64,000 nt of DNA from contig LGRX02003717.1 in NCBI GenBank assembly GCA_001247695.2, positions 1 to 64,000 on the forward strand, read 5' to 3'. The notes beneath the pieces were generated by a model. It saw only the letters and a program-made list of their open reading frames with translations, searched no databases and had not been told where the DNA came from. The number at the start of each line of letters is the position of its first letter. The first letter of the stretch is position 1. Source of the DNA: Cymbomonas tetramitiformis. Lineage: Eukaryota > Chlorophyta > Pyramimonadophyceae > Pyramimonadales > Pyramimonadaceae. Positions 32,376 through 40,594 of this stretch are shown one piece after another. The position numbers and the translations under genes are program-made.

Positions 32376-32771
32376 TTAACTGCTACCGGCGACTGGCTTC
32401 GAGCCGTGTTGCCTCACGAAGCTTGCTAGTGCACGGGCACGCTGCACTGTCGCCGCCGGTGACACGGTGCTCGTCCTCGGGCTCGTCCAAGGACCATGCG
32501 TCCTTCGGGTGCCGGCAGGAGCTGCCTCCGTCGCCCGTAATACATTAAGTTCTTGCCCTTTTGGAATACAGCTGCCACTGTGCTTTCGTAAGGAGGGGGC
32601 GTCTGGTGGCGGGTTCTTCCAGTGCGATTGCTGGCATTTTACTGAGCAATACACTGCGAGTTCACACCGGTCACACCTGGCTATTGCAGGCTTCTGATAG
32701 CAATCGCAACACAAGCTACGGCGTGCAGACACTTTCTTCTTGCCAAAAGCTGCCTGGTTAGCTTGCACCAT
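32376..32771 (-). CDS. MYND zinc-finger protein
   Basis: ATG at 32771, 131 codons. A MYND finger spans about residues 21-70: CCDCYQKPAIARCDRC, then AVYCSVKCQQSHW, and finally KHSGSC. This gives C-x2-C, C-x2-C, C-x3-C and a closing H-x3-C, all ligands present. MYND fingers bind proline-rich peptides in chromatin and adaptor proteins. The rest is Ser/Thr/Ala-rich without a domain, so this is a small adaptor-like protein or the end of a longer spliced one. The DNA from 32772 to 33116 holds no gene. Confidence 0.72.
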   Translation of the reverse strand: MVQANQAAFGKKKVSARRSLCCDCYQKPAIARCDRCELAVYCSVKCQQSHWKNPPPDAPSLRKHSGSCIPKGQELNVLRATEAAPAGTRRTHGPWTSPRTSTVSPAATVQRARALASFVRQHGSKPVAGSS

Positions 32772-33116
32772 AGCAGCCCGGGTGAAGATGACTGAGTACG
32801 GTGTGCCCGGCAGCTTGATCGGACGATCATAATCAAGGTGTACCTGAGGACACGTTCATGCGACCACGCCGTACATAATAAGCATCCCCCCTTGCCGCCA
32901 CAGCATAGTCGGGGAGACACACGTGACATGCCCCCATACGTGACGCGCCCCATACGTGATACGTGACACTACTACCATGACATGCCCCATGCCTACACCA
33001 GGATACACACATCCTACACGTGGAGAATACAGAGACCAGGTTCATCAAGCTCCGCAAGCGCAGACGGGGGTGCATGCATGTCACCTGATGTGGTGATATC
33101 AACACATAACCGCGCC

Positions 33117-36100
33117 CTACGACGCTTCCCTGACGCCGCCTTTGACGTTGCCCCCCTTCTTCTTCTTGGGTGCGTCAGCCCGCGCCGCCACCAGGGCTGC
33201 AGCCGCCGCCAGGGTTGCAGATTTTCCGTCCTCCTCTTCCAGCTCATCCTTCGGCGCGATGCGCATCCAGTGGCCGGGGTATTTATCCACGGGCACGAGA
33301 TGAAGAACCCGGATCGGCACTCTGCTCTCGAGCTGGATGTCATCTGGGGGGCAGAAATGAATCATGCTGAAAGGCGCTACATTCAGTGCTGATCCTGCTG
33401 ACCCCTGCTCAATTTCATTCAGCTCCATCCGAATGTCGGCTGGAGGAATAATCCGGTAACACTGAATCACCCGTCTGGCCATGGCCGCAAGCACCAGCAT
33501 CCATTCATGCTCACTGCTGCCTTTCTTTTTGCGCAGTGTATCTGGAGTGGCGGCATCATGCCAAGGGAAAAGTTGCGCGGCGTGCTGCTCCAGGAAATCC
33601 CGCGCGGCGTCACGCAGCTTCACTACACGGTATTCAAGACCGTTGCGCGTGAGTCTGTGCATTCCGTCGATGTACGGGCAGATCGCCCGAAGCCAGCAAT
33701 CACCATCGGCCTTAACGTCACGAATCTCTAACCCAGCCTCCGCCAGGTAGTCTTCAATCTCCAAGAGGGACGCAAACCCCTCTTCTCTCCCGGGTTGTAC
33801 TTGCGTGAGCAAGCGACGCGCCTTCGGCATTCGCAAATCGACCGTTCTTTGGGATTGTCCTTGTGCTGTTAGCGTCCAATATTCGGGCTTCATGCTGAGC
33901 ACGTGATACTCCCGAAGCGGGTGCGTGGTGGCCAAGTCCAATATCACGGGCATGGATGCACCATGGAATGGGGACGCGATGTGTGTATAGACGTGATGCA
34001 CCACGGTGTCATTTCCGAAAACGGTGACCATGTTGTGCTCGGTTCCCAAAGTAGGTGCAGTCAGCCCAACAACACCCGCCGACGCGAGGCCATGAGCTGG
34101 AGCAGCATCCATCTCTCCCAGGCAGGCAGGGCCCTCCGCTGCGGCAAGTGTGTGTGTGGCCTCATCATCCCCGCTCACGTCTGTTGCCGGCGCCTCGCAC
34201 ACCGCCGGGACTGCGGGACGCGCCGCGGCCCCGCGCATTTCCGCAGTCTCAGGAGGAGGCGCAGCATCCATCTCTCCCAGGCAGGCAGGGCCCTCCGCTG
34301 CGGCAAGTGTGTGTGTGGCCTCATCATCCCCGCTCACGTCTGTTGCCGGCGCCTCGCACACCGCCGGGACTGCGGGACGCGCCGCGGCCCCGCGCATTTC
34401 CGCAGTCTCAGGAGGAGGCGCAGCATCCATCTCTCCCAGGCAGGCAGGGCCCTCCGCTGCGGCAAGTGTGTGTGTGGCCTCACCATCCCCGCTCACGTCT
34501 GTTGCCGGCGCCTCGCACGCCGCCGGGACTGCGGGACGCGCCGCGGCCCCGCGCATTTCCGCAGTCTCAGGAGGAGGCGCAGCATCCATCTCTCCCAGGC
34601 AGGGGCCCTCCGCTGCGGCAAGTGTGTGTGTGGCCTCACCATCCCCGCTCACGTCTGTTGCCGGCGCCTCGGAAGCCGCCGGGACTGCGGGACGCGCCGC
34701 GGCCCCGCCCATTTCCGCAGTCTCAGGAGGAGGCGCAGCAGCCATCTCTCCCAGGCAGGGGCCCACTGGACGCATGCGGAGGTGGACACCATCCCAGCCA
34801 GGCTCGGTGCGCTTTCGGACACCACGCGCAAACACACACGTGCACCGGCATGCGAACGCTGGTGTGGCCTCATCCCAGTTGTGGGTGATGGCAGCGGCCA
34901 CCTTCAGAGCGAAATCCGTGCCGGGACACGCTATCAGGGATTCCAACGTGGGATCCAGCATGCCATCCTTGTCAAAAAGCTGGCGCGGGGGTGCCTGCTG
35001 GCGAGGTTTAGTAAGGCGTTCCCAGGCCCGAGCCCAATCTCTGCACCACGCGGAAGGAGGCTTGGAGTTGCGTTTCCCTCGCCTCCGCTTCTTCTTTTGA
35101 CCAACATCGTTAGGTGATGACGGATGCGTGTCCGCGGTCAGATGCTGCAATTCCTGGCCCTCACTCGAACCGCATGCTATGTCGTCAAGCACCTGGAGTA
35201 CCGGATGTGGCTCCTCACCCGCCCGCAGCACTGGTTGTTCTGGTTGGGACTGCTGGTCAGCCGGTGATGTTCTTCGGGCGGCCACCCACACCGCAAACGC
35301 AACAGCCTGGGCCGTCGGGCAAGTTGCTCCCATCCGTTGGAAGATGTCATGCTCATGGAAGCCGGAGACCGTTGAACCCTGAACAAGCGTATCCAACAGG
35401 TCGACAGCTTGGTTCTCTGCTGGCTGCGGTGCTCCAAGGCCGAACTGCAGATTTGCCAGCCCGGCGCGCTCGCTATCGTTGAGGTTGGCGGCTTGTCCAA
35501 AGGCTGTCTTGAACATCTTGCACACCGTGGCCACATCCGCAAAGTTCAGAACAGCCCGCGCTCTGGCCTCCTCTGGGGACATGGGCTCAAAGCTGCTGAG
35601 GTCGGCAGGCTGGTAAGGGTGCAGCTCGTGCGTCCGAAGCGGCGGCAGCAAAGCAGGCTGCGCTGACTGCCGGTGGTCGTAGCAGCTGCCGCACATGACG
35701 TGCCCAAATTGCGTGAGATCGGTGTGCTCGATGGCATGCATGCAATACTTGCAGGCGTAAACCCGGGGAAGCGTTGAGTAGCTCCCCTGGAACTCGATAG
35801 CCTCCCTGCACGCGAAGCACACCATGCGGACCGGTAGGCCATACATCTCCTCTACCTGGTGAGGCAACGTGTCCACGGTGTTCATGAGGTCAATCACCCC
35901 CCCTGGGAGCACCGTCACCGCACCAAAGATGCAGAGGGACAGTGACCGCTGATGAGGGAGGCGCGGTGGGTGGCCCGTGTGTACAGGGTCCCCCACGGAA
36001 GGAAAATTCTTGCCCGGGCACACACCCCGGTGGGCAACGTGGGTGGCCGGCCACATCATCAACCACCCCGGACCACCACCTAGGCGAGCACGCTGAAAAG

Positions 36101-37247
36101 GGTGACTGGTGGGATATCCTTGATACGCCGCTGGCAGGCGATCGGCGTACTCCGGCGCAACAGTTTCAGGCATCACCTCAGTGTAGGCCTGGTCGTCGAG
36201 GCACAGCAGAGCCGAAAAGGTATGGATGCCCGACTCCCCTCGCACCGGCTGCGTCCCCAGCCTGGCCTCCATGGAATCGGGTGCTATGTCCCTGTGCAGT
36301 ATCTGGGTGCCACTGTTAAGGGTGCGCCCAATGAAGGCCGGGGAATAGTAGAACTGCGTGACCGCCTCAGATACGCGCCACCCATGCGTCTCTGCTATCC
36401 GCTCCAGTCCTGTCATCATCAACGAATGCATATATTCCAGTACCAGCCGTAGACGAGCCGGGGCGCTCCCCTCATCCTTTTGCGCTGGTCCTGGCCAGGT
36501 CGCATCCACCGTGTAACGGGCATCCGGCGCAACAATAACCGGGGATTTCCCAACAGCCAGACTGTCGGAGAACAACCCCTTCACCGTAAGGTAGGGCTCG
36601 TACTCCTCAAGCGTCGCCGCCTGCACACCCCACTGCTGCATATGAAAATTGGATGCCGCAGATACTTCCTGCCTGCCCCTGGTCGCCATCTCCTGCCAGA
36701 GCCCTAGGCGTACCACCAAGAAGCTCCGCAGGTCTTCGAACTCCTTGTTCTCAAACTCTGGAAGCTTTGCAGGGTCCTCGAAAGCCAACTGCGCCAGCTT
36801 CCACCCCTTGCTGACAGTTTTAATCAGCTTCTCCCAAGCTACACTCGTAAATTTCCTCTTCGTCTTTAACTGGCCGGTACGTACACACGCCCTGGTTGAC
36901 TCTGTGGGGATCGCCTGCTCCATCGTGCGCAACGATTCCACCGCGTTCGCATAGGAGTTCATGGCATCATGGCAGGTATCAATCCAAACCAGAATCCCCC
37001 GATACTCCCCATCCAGCGCCTTCCAGATGGCGGCGCTCACTGCCTGCTTCACCTCGGCGATGGCTACGTCAAGGGCACCCATGGTGTCAGCAGTTCCTCT
37101 GCCCACGAAGATGTGATGACCCAGGAGCACATCGTGGCGAGCCTGAAAGGATTCCGTGTGCAAAGACTCCTTATCCGCCGAAGGGTAGGTGGTGCACCAT
37201 ATTGGAACACCACTCTCCCGCTGCGTGTTCCACCCAGCACCCCTTCT
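33117..37247 (-). CDS. Large protein: 2OG-Fe(II) dioxygenase-like, zinc cluster, repeats, OTU
   Basis: About 1,376 codons, open from an acceptor-like CTTTAG at 37248, so a 5' exon is missing. An N-terminal helical region (HIFVGRGTADTM; LVWIDTCHDAMN) leads to a double-stranded-helix signature: H-x-D in QILHRDIAPDS, a distal His in WPATHVAHRG and an Arg in RSLSLCIFGAV, the iron- and 2-oxoglutarate-binding order. Next is a zinc cluster (CFAC, ACKYC, VMCGSC), a lysine/arginine-rich linker, and about 4.3 copies of a 53-residue Ala/Pro/Glu repeat. The C-terminal domain is OTU: DVKADGDCWLRAICP carries the catalytic Cys and PIRVLHL then PGHWMRI the catalytic His. The end is basic (KKKKGGNVKGG). Substrates are unknown. 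No protein with this combination is known to me. Confidence 0.72.
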   Translation of the reverse strand, partial: RRGAGWNTQRESGVPIWCTTYPSADKESLHTESFQARHDVLLGHHIFVGRGTADTMGALDVAIAEVKQAVSAAIWKALDGEYRGILVWIDTCHDAMNSYANAVESLRTMEQAIPTESTRACVRTGQLKTKRKFTSVAWEKLIKTVSKGWKLAQLAFEDPAKLPEFENKEFEDLRSFLVVRLGLWQEMATRGRQEVSAASNFHMQQWGVQAATLEEYEPYLTVKGLFSDSLAVGKSPVIVAPDARYTVDATWPGPAQKDEGSAPARLRLVLEYMHSLMMTGLERIAETHGWRVSEAVTQFYYSPAFIGRTLNSGTQILHRDIAPDSMEARLGTQPVRGESGIHTFSALLCLDDQAYTEVMPETVAPEYADRLPAAYQGYPTSHPFQRARLGGGPGWLMMWPATHVAHRGVCPGKNFPSVGDPVHTGHPPRLPHQRSLSLCIFGAVTVLPGGVIDLMNTVDTLPHQVEEMYGLPVRMVCFACREAIEFQGSYSTLPRVYACKYCMHAIEHTDLTQFGHVMCGSCYDHRQSAQPALLPPLRTHELHPYQPADLSSFEPMSPEEARARAVLNFADVATVCKMFKTAFGQAANLNDSERAGLANLQFGLGAPQPAENQAVDLLDTLVQGSTVSGFHEHDIFQRMGATCPTAQAVAFAVWVAARRTSPADQQSQPEQPVLRAGEEPHPVLQVLDDIACGSSEGQELQHLTADTHPSSPNDVGQKKKRRRGKRNSKPPSAWCRDWARAWERLTKPRQQAPPRQLFDKDGMLDPTLESLIACPGTDFALKVAAAITHNWDEATPAFACRCTCVFARGVRKRTEPGWDGVHLRMRPVGPCLGEMAAAPPPETAEMGGAAARPAVPAASEAPATDVSGDGEATHTLAAAEGPCLGEMDAAPPPETAEMRGAAARPAVPAACEAPATDVSGDGEATHTLAAAEGPACLGEMDAAPPPETAEMRGAAARPAVPAVCEAPATDVSGDDEATHTLAAAEGPACLGEMDAAPPPETAEMRGAAARPAVPAVCEAPATDVSGDDEATHTLAAAEGPACLGEMDAAPAHGLASAGVVGLTAPTLGTEHNMVTVFGNDTVVHHVYTHIASPFHGASMPVILDLATTHPLREYHVLSMKPEYWTLTAQGQSQRTVDLRMPKARRLLTQVQPGREEGFASLLEIEDYLAEAGLEIRDVKADGDCWLRAICPYIDGMHRLTRNGLEYRVVKLRDAARDFLEQHAAQLFPWHDAATPDTLRKKKGSSEHEWMLVLAAMARRVIQCYRIIPPADIRMELNEIEQGSAGSALNVAPFSMIHFCPPDDIQLESRVPIRVLHLVPVDKYPGHWMRIAPKDELEEEDGKSATLAAAAALVAARADAPKKKKGGNVKGGVREAS
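34102..34776. repeat. 159-bp in-frame tandem repeat in the 2OG/OTU gene
   Basis: Units start at 34102, 34261, 34420, 34579 and 34735: spacings of 159, 159, 159 and 156 bp, all multiples of three, and nearly identical in sequence. They encode the 53/52-residue Ala/Pro/Glu-rich repeat. In-frame period and near identity indicate recent expansion under coding constraint. Confidence 0.92.
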
Positions 37248-37248
37248 C

Positions 37249-37710
37249 TAAAGCAGCTATCCTCCCACCGCAAGCAAGCAAGCAAGCGCAAGACACCAAA
37301 ACTACAGATCCGACTTGCCTGCGGGAACAAGGCGCGTGGTTGAGGAGCTATCCTCCCATCGCAGCCTACTGCCTCCGCAGACCCAAGTGCAAAGATACAA
37401 GGGACATCTTGAGTAAACAACAAAACAGAGTCAGATAACCTGCTACCGGCGCGTGGTTGAGGAGCTATCCTCCCACCGTACCCATGCAATCAAGCGCCGC
37501 ACAACACAACTACAGATCCGATTTGCCTGCGGGAACAGGGCGCGTGGTTGAGGAGCTATCCTCCCATCGCAGCCTGCTGCCTCCGCAGACCCAAGTGCAA
37601 GGAAACAAGGGACGTCTTCAAGAAACAACAAAAACAGAGCCAGGCAACCTGCTACCGGCGCGTGGTTGAGGAGCTATCCTCCCACCGCACCCATGCAAGC
37701 AAGCGGTGCG
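37249..37710. repeat. Short array of the 209-bp satellite
   Basis: About two monomers, with the core motif GAGGAGCTATCCTC at about 37344, 37457, 37550 and 37667, and a truncated copy (CAGCTATCCTCCCACCGCAAG) right at the 5' end of the 2OG/OTU exon. Monomers match those of the 40.6-43.0 kb array. It lies in the 5' region of the 2OG/OTU gene, so the amplified sequence may derive from that gene's leader or promoter. Confidence 0.88.
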
Positions 37711-37972
37711 TGTAACAAGATGAGCTATCTCACAGCGCCATCATTCACAGCGATGAGCAAGCCGAAAGAGCTAGCCTAGGCACAACGCACAAACAAAACA
37801 GAGTTGTACAGCAGTCACGGTGGCTGGCGTACACAATTTGTACAGTGCCCAGCAAGGAAGATACTCTTTTTATTACAAAATAGAGTAGTACGTGTTACGT
37901 CTTACTCTACCCCGGCAACTCATTGCAGGTTTCCTCGCAGCTCGGGCTAACTGTTGCGGTTTGGATCATGCA
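37711..37972. other. 3' flank of the kinase-like gene
   Basis: AT-rich stretch between the satellite and the stop codon of the kinase-like gene; likely 3' UTR and terminator of that gene. No motif recognised beyond A-rich words. Confidence 0.4.
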
Positions 37973-39142
37973 CTAGTACAACTGATATTTCGACCAACAT
38001 CGAGGTAGCTCTGCAGGAACCAGTTTGCTTTCAGACTCGATGCGCGTGGCCTCCAAGGCCGCAGCAAGCTTGGCTGCTGACGGCCGTTTCCCAGGATCTT
38101 CCTGGCAGCAGTCCAGTATCAACCACCATAGGCTCTGGGCCACGAATGCAGTCTGCACCCGGCCCGTGATGACAGTTGGCACGGTTCGCTTGCTGTCGTC
38201 GTCGGAAACCCCTCGCAGCCCGTCGTGCGGATCACGAATGAAGATCCGCACAAGCAGTGCTCCCACCGCCCACATATCCGTCGCGGCAGTGGGACCAGTT
38301 CGCGAATACTCGGGGGCATACACAGACCCTGGCGCTTGGTTTAGGGGCGCCGCCGAGGCCCAGCGCTCCCTGTGGAAGCCGGCGACCGGCAGGCCGGCTC
38401 GGTGCTCTCGACGCGCCAATCCGAAGTCAATGAACACCATGCTATCTGGCCTGGTAGGGCAGAGCACGACGTTGCCTGCCCGCAGGTCTCCATGCGCAAT
38501 GCCTGCTCCGTGTAGCTCGCGTAGTCCGCCGAGCAGCCGGAGGCACAGCTGCTTCTTGAAGGCCAGGGATAACGGGGAGGTTGGAGAATCTAAGAACCGC
38601 TCCAGGGAGACCCCGTGGTCCCCAAACATGAGGAACGGGATGGGAGCACACTCCGACCCTGGCTTCAGGCGAATCCCAAAGTGCTGTGGAGGCGCCACGA
38701 ACTCAGGTGCCTCCCGCCACGCGAGGGTAGCCATGTACAACTCCCGCGCACACTCCATGAACCTCTGACCTCGCGTGAAACTGCTCCGGCTGAACTCCTT
38801 GTAAGTCATGGGGACAGTCTGGTTCAGGGAGCACCCGATCTTCAGCTTCCCGTACCCGCCTCGAGCATCGGTTGCCTCCCCCAAAGCCGTTTTGAATCGG
38901 ATGGCTGCATGCCGAACCTCCCCAATTCCGCATGCCATCGCCAGCGCGCGCAGGACTGCCGGGTCGTCGAACCGGGAGCATAACGACTGCCGCTTATCCG
39001 ATGCCGTGAGATCAGCCCAATGGTCCACACAAGGTCCGACGAACAGGGTGCGCGGCGGCGCCACTTTCCCCTGAGCTTCGGCCATCGAGGCAACGGCGTT
39101 TAAGGCAGCGCTCCGCGCCGAAGCTCCCTTGATTTTTTTCAT
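37973..39142 (-). CDS. Protein kinase-like protein
   Basis: ATG at 39142, 390 codons. The C-lobe is clear: HGDLRAGNVVL (catalytic loop, Arg of HRD replaced by Gly, Asp and Asn kept), FIDFGLARRE (DFG kept), YAPEYS (APE), TDMWAVGALLVRIF (helix F) and CCQEDPGKRPSAAKL (end of the domain). The N-lobe is weak: no good glycine loop, and the ATP-binding lysine is not certain (a candidate is in RFKTALGE). Loss of the HRD Arg removes the need for activation-loop phosphorylation in some kinases; otherwise it could be a pseudokinase. It is the most upstream gene of the minus-strand block. Confidence 0.75.
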   Translation of the reverse strand: MKKIKGASARSAALNAVASMAEAQGKVAPPRTLFVGPCVDHWADLTASDKRQSLCSRFDDPAVLRALAMACGIGEVRHAAIRFKTALGEATDARGGYGKLKIGCSLNQTVPMTYKEFSRSSFTRGQRFMECARELYMATLAWREAPEFVAPPQHFGIRLKPGSECAPIPFLMFGDHGVSLERFLDSPTSPLSLAFKKQLCLRLLGGLRELHGAGIAHGDLRAGNVVLCPTRPDSMVFIDFGLARREHRAGLPVAGFHRERWASAAPLNQAPGSVYAPEYSRTGPTAATDMWAVGALLVRIFIRDPHDGLRGVSDDDSKRTVPTVITGRVQTAFVAQSLWWLILDCCQEDPGKRPSAAKLAAALEATRIESESKLVPAELPRCWSKYQLY

Positions 39143-39349
39143 TCTCCGGCGACTCGCGGTGGAGCGCCTCGGTTTTTTCTTTGCGCCCTCGGCGGACTAG
39201 GAATAGGACATATCCCCCCCCCTTTCCAGTGATTTCCAGCACGGACCACCAGGACCAGGGCGGCAACCGGAAAATACCCGTAGGTTCCGCCGGATTTTCA
39301 AAAACAATGGACAGCGCTTCCGCAGGAAATGCCACAGCCAGCACTGACT

Positions 39350-40594
39350 AGTCAACAGGAACGGTTGCGAAGGTCCGACCGAACCAAGGAGCGACATGAC
39401 CTGGTTGGGGCGTCCAACCACGGCTCTGGCGGTGCGTCGAGACAAGGTGTTAACACGCCTTCCCGATACTTACATGAGGTAACATCCTCTCCGTCCAGGC
39501 TTCTGTCCGGAGATAACATACGATTCCCCCTTCAGGCTTGTTAGACACTTTCAAGAAGGACACCGGAAAGACCCACGTGTGCATTTCCAAAGAAGAAATA
39601 ACATGCTGTAAGGGAATACAACCCAGGCAAGGGGAGACTCGATACTATTTACAGAATGTACTTTTTACATCATGTACAAACACATGTTGAAGAAACCGAC
39701 AGTTGCGACACCGACAGTTGCGAAGAACCAAGGAACAACATGACCTGGTTTGGGCGTCCTACCACGGCTCTGGGGGCGCGTCGAGACAAGGTCTCAACAC
39801 GCGTTCCCGATCCACTGGCCGACAGACATTCCCACGAATAAAGGTTCGCCGCGGCTCTGGGTGCGCGTCGAGCACAAGTCTTAACACGCGTTCCCGAGCC
39901 ACCGGCCTCCAGACCCTCATCCACATACGACAAGGTATGTAATATGACAACAAAGAAGACTAAAACTACAACTTTGGAAGGGCGCGTGGTTGAGGAGCTA
40001 TCCTCCCAACGCCGCCTACTGCCTCCGCAGACCCACGTTCAAAGATACGAGGGACGTCTTGAGTAAACAACAAAACAGAGCCAGGGAAACCGCAGCTGGC
40101 GTACCCGCCCGGAGATATGATGCTGCAGCGGGCACTGACTACTCAACACCGACAGTTGCGAAGAACCAAGGAACAACATGACCTGGTTTGGGCGTCCTAC
40201 CACGGCTCTGGGGGCGCGTCGAGACAAGGTCTTAACACGCGTTCCCGATCCACTGGCCGACAGACATTCCCACGAATAAAGGTTCGCCGCGGCTCTGGGT
40301 GCGCGTCGAGCACAAGTCTTAACACGCGTTCCCGAGCCACCGGCCTCCAAACCCTCATCCACATACGACAAGGTATGTAATATGACAACACAGAAGACTA
40401 AAACTACAACTTTGGAAGGGCGCGTGGTTGAGGAGCTATCCTCCCAACGCCGCCTACTGCCTCCGCAGACCCAGGTGCAAAGATACAAGGGGCGTCTTGA
40501 GTAAACAACAAAACAGAGCCAGGGAAACCTCAGCTGGCGTACCCGCCCGGAGATATGATGCTGCAGTAAACAACACAAACAGAGCCAGACAACC
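39350..40594. repeat. 438-bp tandem duplication containing satellite core
   Basis: A unit of 438 bp is present twice (for example CGAAGAACCAAGGAACAACA at 39721 and 40159), nearly identical; a third, diverged partial copy lies at about 39365-39470. Each unit holds an internal repeat (CACGGCTCTGGG..GCGTCGAG.. and CGCGGCTCTGGGTGCGCGTC) and one copy of the GAGGAGCTATCCTC core followed by the satellite words CTGCCTCCGCAGACCC. It links the kinase gene's 5' side to the satellite array and looks like the transition zone from which the array grew. Confidence 0.88.
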
